Below, piece by piece: positions 23,201 through 31,482 of a stretch of DNA of 33,414 nt. The DNA is taken from assembly GCA_937891125.1 (NCBI GenBank), contig CALAEZ010000328.1:1-33414 (forward strand), given 5' to 3'. How positions within the stretch are numbered: position 1 is the stretch's first letter; each line of letters starts with the position of its first letter. Under the pieces are notes generated by a model, which was not told where the DNA came from, ran no database searches, and saw only the letters and a program-made list of their open reading frames with translations. The position numbers and the translations under genes were made by a program. This DNA comes from an uncultured Treponema sp. (lineage in GTDB: Bacteria > Spirochaetota > Spirochaetia > Treponematales > Treponemataceae).

Positions 23201-26200
23201 ATGTGAATGAAACGCCAACAGAGCTGCTTGGGTCTGCACTTAAGCCCTGCCAAACCTGTGCGCTTGTAAGAACAAAGGATGCAAGGCTATCTCCGCTATT
23301 CAAAACGCCAAGGTAAGAGTCAGAAGTAGAAGTAGCAACATCAAGCGTTGTTGTGCTTACAAGCTGTGCGCCGCTAGAATCGCTTCCATCTGTTGTGCCG
23401 GTAACTGCCGTTGTGCCGGTTGCTCCTTCTTTGTAGACCATGTAAAGCGAACCGTTACCGCCGGTAATTTCAGGCACGACGGCAAGCTTATCTTTTGCCG
23501 TAAACTGCCCTGCGTCAAAGCTTGCGGTCGTAATGCTTGTGGCAGTCTTGTAGCCGGTTGTAGAAATGCCAGCATCTGTATCTGCTGTATAAACATTGTA
23601 GCTGTTAAACTCGCTTGAAGCCCATGCGCTGTCAGAGTTCAAGTCTGTACCCAAGTAAAGCTTTGCAAGGCGTGGGGCACTGTTTGTAACGCTTACAGGG
23701 TATGTCGCTGTGCTTACGTTACCTGCTTCGTCATAGGCGACTACAACAAGGTAGGCAGGGCCGTCAGGAATATTAGAAGAATGGATTGTAGCCTTCCAGG
23801 TCCAGGTGGTGCTTACGTTTGTAATGCTTTCAGGCATTAAGTCGCCGTCGTCTCCGCTTGAGAAAGTAAACGGATTTGCCGTTGTGCTTGAAACATCTTC
23901 CGTGCTTGTGTTATCAACAACAGAAGCGTACGGGAAGTATACCGTTGTTTCGCCGGTTGGGGTTGCGTCGCTGGTAAAGGTAACGGTAGAGCCAGACACG
24001 CTTGTAATCAGACCGTATGCGCCGCCTGCGTAAATTAAGCCGCCCGCATGAATGTGGTTGTTTCCGCTTACAACGCTGCTTGTGTCGGTAAAGCTGTAGT
24101 ATGTTGTGCCGTCCGTTGTGCTTGCGGTAATCGCGCTACCGGTAGCCTTTGCCGCATAAAGCACGTCATTTGTTTCGCCTGTTACGGTCGACATCTTGGT
24201 AAGGCCGCTGAATGTAATCTTTGCGTCATCAGTTGAACTCCAGCTTGTAACCAGAGGGTCTAAGATGTAGCTTGTAGTAAAGCTGTCTGTTGTGCTTGCC
24301 GCGCCTGTTGAGTTATCCCACTTGTAGCCGTTGCGCAGGAAGTAGAACGCAACCTTGCTGTAACCGGAACCCGTATCTTTTACATCGCCGCTTAAAGTGT
24401 ACACGTAGTTAGATTCAGCAACGGAGTTTTCTGTGCTGCTAGAAAGCTCATCTCCGTTACCGCTTACCGTTCCAAGCGTTGGAGCGGTGTTATCAATGTA
24501 GAAGGTGTAAGTCATCGAGCTTGAATGCCCTGAAGAGTCTTCTGCATACACTGTATAGCTTACGCTTGAAGAAGTCATACTTGTTGTTTCTATTGGAATG
24601 TAGAGTGTATTTGTAACGCCGTTTGTTGAATTAGATAAATCTTCTGTGCTTGAAGCATAGAATGTTGTGGTTGCAGAGCCCTGCTTTACTTTTATAGAAC
24701 TGTAGCTAAGAGAATCGTTATCGCTTAAAGTTACAACCAGGTACCAGGTGCCCTTTAAGTACATTTCTGAGGCATAGTCTTTTGTCGTGGTTACACCAGT
24801 ATCAGTTGCGCTTGTAATTTCAGAAGAATACTGCCGCATTTCTGCACTCTGGCTTGGAGCGTTACTGTCTACGTGGATGTAGTATGTGTCCGTCCAGTTA
24901 CCCATCTTGCCGTCAGAGTTAATGGCACAGGCACGGATGGCAATGTTTGTCGTGCTGCTGGAAGATGACGGGTCTAAGTCGCCATTAGAGTTTAACGAAA
25001 TGTTCCAGGTAGAAGTCTTTGTAGTTGCCGCAATGCCCCACCAGTCGCTGTCTACATAAGTGGTTGTTCCGTAGGTAGAGGTTAAATCACTTGCAGAAAC
25101 AACGCCTCCGAGGGTGCTGAATTCAGAAGTAAGTTCGCTGTTTGTGCTTAACCAGGTAACTGTGCTGTCAGAAACCGTTCCAATCTGAACATAAACCTTT
25201 CCCACATCAACCGTGCCGGAAGGAACTTCTACGGTACCACTTACGCGAATGGTTCCAGCTAATGTAATGTAGCTTGCATTGGTGTCGTAATCGCTGTCTG
25301 TAGGATAGCTTACTTCTGTTACAGGGCGGTCGCCGTCCGGGTTGTGCGTAATGTAGTAAGAGCGGTCAATGTAGTAGTTACCGAGCGAGTCCGTTGTGCG
25401 GAAGAATACCGGAATTGTATACAGCTCTTTGTCACTATCGTAAGTAACTGAATAATTTGTTGCATCATCGTAGGCAGTTAAATCGTATGTAGAGCCGGAT
25501 GTAAACTTAAACTTAAAGACGCTTGCAGTTCCCGTGTTATTGGAATCTTCCCAGCCTGAAAGAGAGTTTAACATGGCATCTGTTACGTAAGTTGATGCAG
25601 TTGAACTATCGGTGTAGTTAGTATATGCAGTGCCATCAACCGTTACAGAAATTGGCGGAATAAGCCATTCAATGTTGCTGATTCCAACGCCGCTATCGCT
25701 TGCCGTTCCGGTAATAGTTGTAGTTCCGGTAATTTCGTCTGTACTAGCAGGGCTTGTTACGGTAATAGTTTCAGGACCGGTGTTATCTACGTAGAAGTTA
25801 GCCGTTGTCGTTGTCGCGTTACCTGCCGCGTCAGTTACGGTGACCGTAAGCGTCTTTAAGCCAGAGTCAGCTGCAGAGCAGACAAGCGGCGCCGTTTCAT
25901 AATACGTGTATGTTGTGCCGTCTACCGTAAGCGTGGTGTCGGTTGCCGTTAGCGTAACGGTGCTGTCAGTAAGCGCGGTGACCGTGCCTTCGCTTGTGTC
26001 AGAAACGTAACTGTAGCTTGTTGTTTCAACCGTGCTTGTAGAAGCGTCTGCAATAGAAAGCGTTACGCTGCCGCCGCTTATGTTTGCGTCATACACAGGC
26101 ACGTACACCTTAAAGTACACGCTGTCGCCACCTGCATAGCGGCTTGCGCTGATTGCATACGTTGTCGGGCTTTGCGAGACAACCGCAGCGCCCTGTAAGC

Positions 26201-29200
26201 CGTCTGTATTAGAACTTGCATCGTAGTCGGCATAGTCGGTTGCTATCGTAAGACCAAGCGTATACACCGCTGGATTTGCCGTATCAAGATTTACAGAAAG
26301 CGCCGCGCTGTTGTCAAAGCCGTAGTCAGTCCAAGTGTTCTTGCTCTGGTAGTCGCTTGAAGTGGTACTTGCGTACAGATAGTACGGGCGGGTAAAGATT
26401 GTGCTACCAGCAGTAATAAATGTAGAGCCTGTAGTATCTATAACTTTAAAGTAAAGCGGAATAGAATCGCTGTCGGCACTTGTAATTGTGTAAGACCAGC
26501 TTCCGTTAGAAACGCTTACGCTTGTGTAATTAGAGCCGTCTTCTGAAATATAGAAGGATGAAATGCCATCGTCGTCTGTTACGGTACCTTTTAATGTGCT
26601 AGAAGTAAGCCAGCTGGAAGCACTGTCCATGCTGGTAAGCTGAATAATCGGGCGGTCAGAGTTCTGGTCTACCGTGTAGGTAAAGTAGTTTTTGCCGCTT
26701 GTGTAGCTGTAGGTTACGTCACCGCTTGATTTTGTCGTGTAGACGTTACAGTTACCGGCGCTGTCGGTCACCACTGGAATCAGGTACAGCGTTGCGCTTG
26801 GTGCGCTTTCGGTAACTCCTGCTAACGTCTGCACGTCTACATCGCTAAAGGTAAAGCTGTAAATGCTTGAAGCCTCGGTAATGCTTGAAACAAGCGTCAA
26901 ACCGCTAAGCGTGGTGCTGCTCGTTGGCACTGCTGTTGCCGCATACAGCGCAAGGCGTGCGGGCGTAGCTCCGTCATAGCTTACTGTTCCCTGAATATCC
27001 ACAGTGCCGTTAATGGTGCTGCCTGCCGTCGGCGTAGTCATGCTGACCGTTGGCGACTCGGTATCTACCTGCAAATTAAAGATGGTGCTTGCACTTGCGT
27101 TTCCGGCCTTGTCAGTTACCGTCGCATTTACGTTGTAGGTAGAATTCTCTAGTCCTGAAAGCATATCGGTCGTCAGGGTGGCCGTCCAGGTACAGGTGCC
27201 GTCATCGTCTGCCGTGCTGGGCGTTGCGCTTACCGTCGTGCTGCTTCCCACTAGCGAAAGCGTTACCGATGCAATGCCCGAAGAGCTATCGGTTGCGGTG
27301 CCAGAAACAGCAATCGCAGTTACCGTATTGGTATATTCCTGACCGCTGTGGCTTGTGCAGCTGATGGTTGGCGACTCCTGGTCAATGTAGATGGAGTACG
27401 TCTTTACGCTTGAAGCATTTCCGGCTGCGTCCACGGCGACAAGGTGAAGATAGTTTGCCGTACTGCTTGCTTCAAAGCCAGAAAGAATGGCGCTGTAGCT
27501 TGCAATGCCGTTATCGCGCGCCGTTGTCGTAAATGAGCTTACATCAGTTGCCGCTTCGACGTTATGTGCGCTTGCAACAGCGCTCGTGTAGTTGGCAGAA
27601 GTAAGCGCAACCGTGTTCGTAGCAGACGGAGAAACCACCTGATAGTACACGGCAGAAACGCCGCTCAGCTCCTCCAGGTAGCAGCCGCTCACCGAAAGCG
27701 AGGTCGAGCTGTACCAAGTGCCAGCCCATGCTCCGTCATCATCGTAGCTTGCGGTATACGCTGCGTTGTTTACATACTCAGGGTAGGTCGTGTTGGCATC
27801 CTGGAAGGCGGGAGCTACGGTGTCAAGCACAAAGCTTGCTGACTTGGAAGTTGCGCTTCTTCCGGCGCTATCTGTTGCAGAAACAGCGACCGTCCAGCTG
27901 CCGTTATTTGCCGTCGTTGCATCGACCGTTGCCGTGTAGCTGACCGAAAGACCGTCGTCTGCCGTTGTTGTCGTTACCGTTGGCGCCGTTACGTCGTCAG
28001 GAGCGGTTATCGTAACGGTTACCGTATCGGCGGTAATGGCGTTCGTGTCGGTTACAGTGCCGCTTATAGTAACGGCGCTTGCAGTCGGCGTGGTAATGTC
28101 GGTAAGCGTAATCACGGGAATAGCAAAATCAAACGTAATGTCGCTTACGGTAAGCACAACGCTTGTGTTACCCACCTCGTCCACTGCGTAGAAGCTGAAC
28201 GACTGGCCGCCTCCTTCGGTTACGGTAAAGTCATCGCTCCATTTTACGGAATCGGTTGTCTGTGGCGCATCGTCAGAGCTAAACGCCGTCCAGCTGCCGT
28301 CGCCAATAGCGGCGCCCGCCGTTGTTGAATAGTACAGCGTTGCCGTGCCGCTTCCGTCTACGTCGCTCCACTTGCCTTTGATGGTGTACGTTGTCGTGCC
28401 GTCGTCAGCTGCCGTGTAGAACGAGCTGTTTTCGGTAATAAGAATGCCGCCTGTCGTGATTTCGCCATCATCATCTAACAGCTCGGCATTAGTCAGCGTG
28501 ACGACCGGCGCCGCGTTGTCGCCCCAGATAATGTAGGTTGCAGAAACGCTTTCTTCGCTGTTCTGTGCAACAACGGTAACCGCCACCGTGTAGTTATCTG
28601 CGCTGTAGGTGCTCAGGTCAAATGCAATCGGAATCTGCACGGTGTAGGTATTTGCCGCCTCTTCGTCCGCGACAATCGAGCTGCTGCCGGTAATCGTAAC
28701 ATCGTCAGAGGTGTACAGAATATACGAAGAAGACGCCGACAGGTAGTTTTTAGATGAAATGTACTTGCTGTACACGGTAATGCTGTAGGTAACGCCCTGT
28801 TCGTCATACTCAGCGTCGCTGCTTGAAAGTGCAATGTCGGCAAGCGGGTCAGTTACGGTAACCGGAAGTGAGTAGAGTGAGCTTGCGCTTGAAGAAAGCG
28901 CGCTTGCCTGTACCCACAGCTTGTCGTCGGCTTCGAGTGACGGCGAGTTACCGGTTGACGTGACCGTAAAGCCGTACACGCTGTCGCTTGAAAGCTCGTT
29001 TCCGTCTTCGTCCTCGCCGGTCGCTTCAACTAAATAGTAGTAATTTGCCTTGAGTGTCGGCAGCGTGATGATGTAGGTTGCCGTCGATACGCTGGTGTCA
29101 AGCTCAGAAACCGACTTACCGTTTGAGTTAGTAACCGTAATGTCACCGTCATCGCTTGTGTAGTCGGGGGCGTCGCTGTATTTAGTGCCCGCGTCGCTAC

Positions 29201-30518
29201 AGCGGTAGAGCTGCACGGAAAGCGTATTGGGAAGCACGTAGGTGCCGTCAAGACCGGCGGTCACTTTTATGTTTATGGTGCTGCCAGAGCCAGTCTGACT
29301 CCAGCTGTCGTAGTCGTCAAGTGCATAACCGACAATTTCGTATTTAGGCGAGTTGTCGCTGTTTATGCTGAGCGCAAGGCGGCTGGTGGTAGCCGTTGAT
29401 GAAGAAGAGTCGCTGGCATCGTCGGTGCTGTCGTCGGCTTCCCGCGCAAGATAGGCGTAGCTCGTGCCGAGCGAGCTTTGGTCATAGTCGTCCTCAGTCA
29501 AAATCTTCTTGATGATTGTCTGCTGATCGTCGGTAATGAGCGTGCTTGAGTAGGTGCCGTTCAGGATTTTTTTGTAATCTGCTGTTTCTGGCGCAGACGA
29601 CAGCCCGGTTGCCGCCTTTACGAGCGCAGAAAGCTTTGATTTGATAAACGTGCGGTCGCTGGTGTTACCGGCCTTGTCGGTCAGCGTTACAACCGCATAC
29701 AGGCTTGCGTTCTCGCCTTCTTCTGCGCCGTCGTACATGGCTAGATAATTCTGATACAGCTTATATTCGTCGCTGTCCTCGGAAAGCTGGCTTGCGGTAG
29801 ATTCGGTATAAAACTGCGCAATCTTTACGCTGGTGCCGCCTGCCGTGTCAAAGCCGCTGAAGGAGCTTTGCGCAAGGCTGTCGGTAATTTCGGTTGCGAC
29901 GCTGTTTTCGTAGCGGAACAGACGCACGTCCATGCTTGCTATGCTGTGGTCGTCGGCAATTTCGCCGACAACCGACACGCTTCTGCCGTAGGTGGCAGGG
30001 TCTTCTATATTTAAGCTGTTCGGGCTGGTAATAGCAAACACAGGAGCCGTATTGTCTATGTCAAAACTGCGGGCAACCGTGTCAGAAGAGTGTCCAGAGG
30101 CGTCGTTGGCAATCACGCTTACTTCGTACGTGCCATCGTAAAACTGCCAGCCGTTTCTGTCGTCATAGTCACTGTTGCTGAGGTCATACGCGTTCACTTC
30201 GATTGACCAGCTTGCGCCGTCTTCGGAAATCGTCGCATATCCAAGGCTTGTGCTTTCCGTGTCGCTCGTGTTGCGGATGGTAACGGGAATGGAGCTCACG
30301 GCGATGTCATCGGAACAGGTGCCGCTTAACGTAAATGTGCCGCTCACAACATCGTCGGCGGACGGCGAAGTAATGGCGATTTTTGGAGACTCGGTGTCGA
30401 CCGCGCTTCCTAAGCCGACGTTGTCGCTACAAGAATCAAAACTGAATAAAAAGCATAAAGAGGCAAGCACAGCTGTGATACCACCAAGAGCAAAAGACCT
30501 TTTCACATTTTTAAGCAT
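20289..30518 (-). CDS. Giant Ser/Thr-rich surface lipoprotein with Ig-like modules (3,409 residues)
   Basis: One uninterrupted frame of 10.2 kb. The N-terminus is basic then hydrophobic and ends at FSFDSC (C29), a relaxed spirochaete-type lipobox with an unusual Asp at -2, so lipidation is probable, not certain. From about residue 40 to 2,290 it repeats Ig/cadherin-like modules marked by ITSP at the start, a GT(V/A)xD run, and VDNTAP or TDxAGN between modules. Residues about 2,680-2,730 look IPT/TIG-like (IYVYGFNLSGGTLYDS). Residues about 2,800-3,409 have recurring strands such as VYLAYYDAINDEIRFSYG, VVWYDATNSQMWYSYN and IHIAAYDSMNGDLYYAY, as in a beta-propeller. Ser and Thr are very frequent and Cys rare. 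Likely an adhesin or glycan-binding surface fibre; function inferred. AAGGAG lies 8 nt before the ATG. Confidence 0.9.
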   Translation of the reverse strand: MLKNVKRSFALGGITAVLASLCFLFSFDSCSDNVGLGSAVDTESPKIAITSPSADDVVSGTFTLSGTCSDDIAVSSIPVTIRNTSDTESTSLGYATISEDGASWSIEVNAYDLSNSDYDDRNGWQFYDGTYEVSVIANDASGHSSDTVARSFDIDNTAPVFAITSPNSLNIEDPATYGRSVSVVGEIADDHSIASMDVRLFRYENSVATEITDSLAQSSFSGFDTAGGTSVKIAQFYTESTASQLSEDSDEYKLYQNYLAMYDGAEEGENASLYAVVTLTDKAGNTSDRTFIKSKLSALVKAATGLSSAPETADYKKILNGTYSSTLITDDQQTIIKKILTEDDYDQSSLGTSYAYLAREADDSTDDASDSSSSTATTSRLALSINSDNSPKYEIVGYALDDYDSWSQTGSGSTINIKVTAGLDGTYVLPNTLSVQLYRCSDAGTKYSDAPDYTSDDGDITVTNSNGKSVSELDTSVSTATYIITLPTLKANYYYLVEATGEDEDGNELSSDSVYGFTVTSTGNSPSLEADDKLWVQASALSSSASSLYSLPVTVTDPLADIALSSSDAEYDEQGVTYSITVYSKYISSKNYLSASSSYILYTSDDVTITGSSSIVADEEAANTYTVQIPIAFDLSTYSADNYTVAVTVVAQNSEESVSATYIIWGDNAAPVVTLTNAELLDDDGEITTGGILITENSSFYTAADDGTTTYTIKGKWSDVDGSGTATLYYSTTAGAAIGDGSWTAFSSDDAPQTTDSVKWSDDFTVTEGGGQSFSFYAVDEVGNTSVVLTVSDITFDFAIPVITLTDITTPTASAVTISGTVTDTNAITADTVTVTITAPDDVTAPTVTTTTADDGLSVSYTATVDATTANNGSWTVAVSATDSAGRSATSKSASFVLDTVAPAFQDANTTYPEYVNNAAYTASYDDDGAWAGTWYSSTSLSVSGCYLEELSGVSAVYYQVVSPSATNTVALTSANYTSAVASAHNVEAATDVSSFTTTARDNGIASYSAILSGFEASSTANYLHLVAVDAAGNASSVKTYSIYIDQESPTISCTSHSGQEYTNTVTAIAVSGTATDSSSGIASVTLSLVGSSTTVSATPSTADDDGTCTWTATLTTDMLSGLENSTYNVNATVTDKAGNASASTIFNLQVDTESPTVSMTTPTAGSTINGTVDIQGTVSYDGATPARLALYAATAVPTSSTTLSGLTLVSSITEASSIYSFTFSDVDVQTLAGVTESAPSATLYLIPVVTDSAGNCNVYTTKSSGDVTYSYTSGKNYFTYTVDQNSDRPIIQLTSMDSASSWLTSSTLKGTVTDDDGISSFYISEDGSNYTSVSVSNGSWSYTITSADSDSIPLYFKVIDTTGSTFITAGSTIFTRPYYLYASTTSSDYQSKNTWTDYGFDNSAALSVNLDTANPAVYTLGLTIATDYADYDASSNTDGLQGAAVVSQSPTTYAISASRYAGGDSVYFKVYVPVYDANISGGSVTLSIADASTSTVETTSYSYVSDTSEGTVTALTDSTVTLTATDTTLTVDGTTYTYYETAPLVCSAADSGLKTLTVTVTDAAGNATTTTANFYVDNTGPETITVTSPASTDEITGTTTITGTASDSGVGISNIEWLIPPISVTVDGTAYTNYTDSSTASTYVTDAMLNSLSGWEDSNNTGTASVFKFKFTSGSTYDLTAYDDATNYSVTYDSDKELYTIPVFFRTTDSLGNYYIDRSYYITHNPDGDRPVTEVSYPTDSDYDTNASYITLAGTIRVSGTVEVPSGTVDVGKVYVQIGTVSDSTVTWLSTNSELTSEFSTLGGVVSASDLTSTYGTTTYVDSDWWGIAATTKTSTWNISLNSNGDLDPSSSSSTTNIAIRACAINSDGKMGNWTDTYYIHVDSNAPSQSAEMRQYSSEITSATDTGVTTTKDYASEMYLKGTWYLVVTLSDNDSLSYSSIKVKQGSATTTFYASSTEDLSNSTNGVTNTLYIPIETTSMTSSSVSYTVYAEDSSGHSSSMTYTFYIDNTAPTLGTVSGNGDELSSSTENSVAESNYVYTLSGDVKDTGSGYSKVAFYFLRNGYKWDNSTGAASTTDSFTTSYILDPLVTSWSSTDDAKITFSGLTKMSTVTGETNDVLYAAKATGSAITASTTDGTTYYSFTDTSSVVSGNNHIHAGGLIYAGGAYGLITSVSGSTVTFTSDATPTGETTVYFPYASVVDNTSTEDVSSTTANPFTFSSGDDGDLMPESITNVSTTWTWKATIHSSNIPDGPAYLVVVAYDEAGNVSTATYPVSVTNSAPRLAKLYLGTDLNSDSAWASSEFNSYNVYTADTDAGISTTGYKTATSITTASFDAGQFTAKDKLAVVPEITGGNGSLYMVYKEGATGTTAVTGTTDGSDSSGAQLVSTTTLDVATSTSDSYLGVLNSGDSLASFVLTSAQVWQGLSADPSSSVGVSFTFWDETEERTAGTNSQYCVAYVTDIIIDLADGTAPTNVIDPFYWHSLTDNSIYGSSSASDYADLQGHIELGGGELSATQIPTAISSTLGYGDDPKVSGKIKLTGTAYDDKMLQTIALSVSGISFNSGTAGASFTFATYSGSAWTLTSGSLSGTKGGAIATDGWQFQIDSETLTQSGHTVNWTLYLDTEKHKSVAAKDVTVNASAKDYASKTQASSDNSSTSSTTQTNYTTQTSYYKMDVVPYIAGIKTSLSSLKKANSSVYDRTALGHYPASSSETIYVYGFNLSGGTLYDSASTANTASLTAATASSQTWYSSSAVPAGSVYSVGDISSFTSGGVIVKVNSVQSLNNVNSDSASGSYTTTTTSTTGDSSVYANYYNRQPNGDSNNLLTDDVVLDVWAINSTAAATYNGGTISQPVMSINQVNGQAGFAFVNGPLYYSMGNTSNSYQYWIGGIDFFTSVGFTYDRLGYSYGTTAGGDVGGTPASGTDATTFDQFRIMTSRWGVASAAVSGYNSSYRQIRLENIGQKDWTITNSGVGYSNYANINKERIKSPSIATAIKTSDSTTNVYLAYYDAINDEIRFSYGNFTGSEKDNSSSTSDLVNVGTLYDTYGRWAANASLMGDKYPQPYTLQYTSLIAGTTSSRAISIYDSSSSLVDGRKTTVASGNGYSTETRSLVADSVTPYTSASIGDESYTARYAETSTGYHAGPYVSLAAIEGAGTSGDDVVAVVWYDATNSQMWYSYNVNPSNYGVGKFSYDSSSSYYNGWSTPVAIFGENNGIGKYCKIATDAKGGIHIAAYDSMNGDLYYAYKSSYSATATTCVVDSSGIIGTQISLDVGLDSSGNPIPYIGYYAGSSVRPKVAYWASSTAISSASSLTGAADDAFTGAWEVSLVPTSSSVNDDYVNIGLWKTTSATGLTTYTVPAYIKASSSSLTESTGVSDSGVILGNKTANPLLGYGIEKSSTGYIETAQMQ

Positions 30519-30539
30519 AGTTACGTTTCTCCTTTGCTT

Positions 30540-30545
30540 ATTGTA
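30540..30545 (-). promoter_or_regulatory. Putative -10 of the giant gene
   Basis: TACAAT on the minus strand, 21 nt before the ATG, leaving room for the AAGGAG ribosome binding site. No clear -35 at the right distance; read-through from the rlpA-like gene is also possible. Confidence 0.4.
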
Positions 30546-30636
30546 AATGCACTTAGTTTAAAAACTCTGTAAACACTTATAAAAGCACTTTCAGAAATCG
30601 CTTTTTGGCCCTTGCGGCACATTATTTTGCTCTCAC

Positions 30637-30659
30637 GCGGCAGCAGGTAAAGCTGCCGC
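30637..30659 (-). terminator. Hairpin after the rlpA-like gene
   Basis: Perfect 8-bp stem GCGGCAGC/GCTGCCGC with a 7-nt loop, 6 nt after the stop codon. No U-tract follows, so it may be a weak terminator or an mRNA-stabilising stem between the rlpA-like gene and the giant gene. Confidence 0.55.
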
Positions 30660-30665
30660 TGGAAT

Positions 30666-31367
30666 CTAGCTGCTCTTTTTGACTAAATAATCCTTGTGAC
30701 CGGCTGCTTCAAGCTTGTTTTTTGTCGCTCCAAGCGCGCTGTCGGTAACATTTTTAATCACAACGCGCGTCACGCTATCGGTCTTCTGGAAGTACACGTC
30801 CGTAAAGCCCGCCTTTAAAAGGCTCTGCGCAAGCTCGTTAGCATATTCGCGCTTCGTAAACGAGCCTACCTGAATCACGTACACGGCGGGAGCTGTCGTC
30901 TGCTCACGCACGCGCTCTTCGCTGGCGGCGGCCGGCGTTTTTTGGGCTGTGCTTGCCACCACCGGCTGTGCAGATGCAGCGTTTGCGGTAGCAACACTCT
31001 GCGCCGTGTTTTCGCCTAAGCTGATAATCTCAATGCGCACGTTTGCCGTGCCACTTGAAAGCATGTCAAGCTGATAGGCCGCCGCCTTTGACAGGTCAAT
31101 TTCGCGCCCAGCAACAAACGGCCCGCGGTCATTCACGCGCACATTCACCGAATGTCCGTTTGCCAGATTTGTGACGCGGAGCACGGTGCCGAACGGCAGT
31201 GTTTTGTGAGCACAGGTGTAATCATTCATATTAAAGATTTCACCACTTGCCGTAGGTCTGCCGTTAAATTTTTCGGCATAGTAAGAGGCGTGTACGTTTG
31301 CCTTATAGATTGAAGCAAATGCAAAAGACATAAGCGCACATGCGCAGGTTAAAATAAATCGTTTCAT
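30666..31367 (-). CDS. rlpA: RlpA-like septal protein with SPOR domain
   Basis: 233 residues from the ATG at 31367, chosen because it starts a signal peptide (MKRFILTCACALMSFAFA, cut before SYY near 27); the open frame extends further upstream but those codons are not signal-like. The double-psi barrel (about 28-117) has the RlpA motifs GRPTASGEIF (E43), AHKTLPFGT (H54) and VNDRGPFVAGREIDLS (D80), which match the lytic transglycosylase residues of Pseudomonas RlpA. An Ala/Thr/Gln linker (118-160) leads to a SPOR domain (161-231) that binds denuded peptidoglycan at division sites. No lipobox is seen, unlike enteric RlpA. There is no Shine-Dalgarno sequence; the -10 ends 6 nt upstream. Confidence 0.92.
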   Translation of the reverse strand: MKRFILTCACALMSFAFASIYKANVHASYYAEKFNGRPTASGEIFNMNDYTCAHKTLPFGTVLRVTNLANGHSVNVRVNDRGPFVAGREIDLSKAAAYQLDMLSSGTANVRIEIISLGENTAQSVATANAASAQPVVASTAQKTPAAASEERVREQTTAPAVYVIQVGSFTKREYANELAQSLLKAGFTDVYFQKTDSVTRVVIKNVTDSALGATKNKLEAAGHKDYLVKKSS

Positions 31368-31373
31368 AGCTCT

Positions 31374-31402
31374 AGTATCGGCTGTTTTAAGATGAATGTA
31401 AG
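31374..31402 (-). promoter_or_regulatory. Putative promoter of the rlpA-like gene
   Basis: CTTACA (31397-31402) and GATACT (31374-31379) are 17 nt apart on the minus strand; the -10 ends 6 nt before the ATG, so the mRNA would be leaderless. Confidence 0.55.
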
Positions 31403-31440
31403 CAGTATTTTGCTGACTGTGCAAGACGAACGCATTTTGG

Positions 31441-31446
31441 TATAGT
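31441..31446 (+). promoter_or_regulatory. Putative -10 of the unknown membrane-protein gene
   Basis: TATAGT lies 36 nt before the ATG at 31483, with GGGAG as ribosome binding site 8 nt before it. No good -35 is visible. Confidence 0.4.
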
Positions 31447-31482
31447 AGCGCCGTTAAAACAGCTACAGCGGGAGAATCTGCC

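Noticed and set aside
20289..30518. Assembly fusion of several genes into the giant frame
   Set aside because: The frame is open throughout, module style is continuous and no internal ribosome binding site with a signal peptide is seen.
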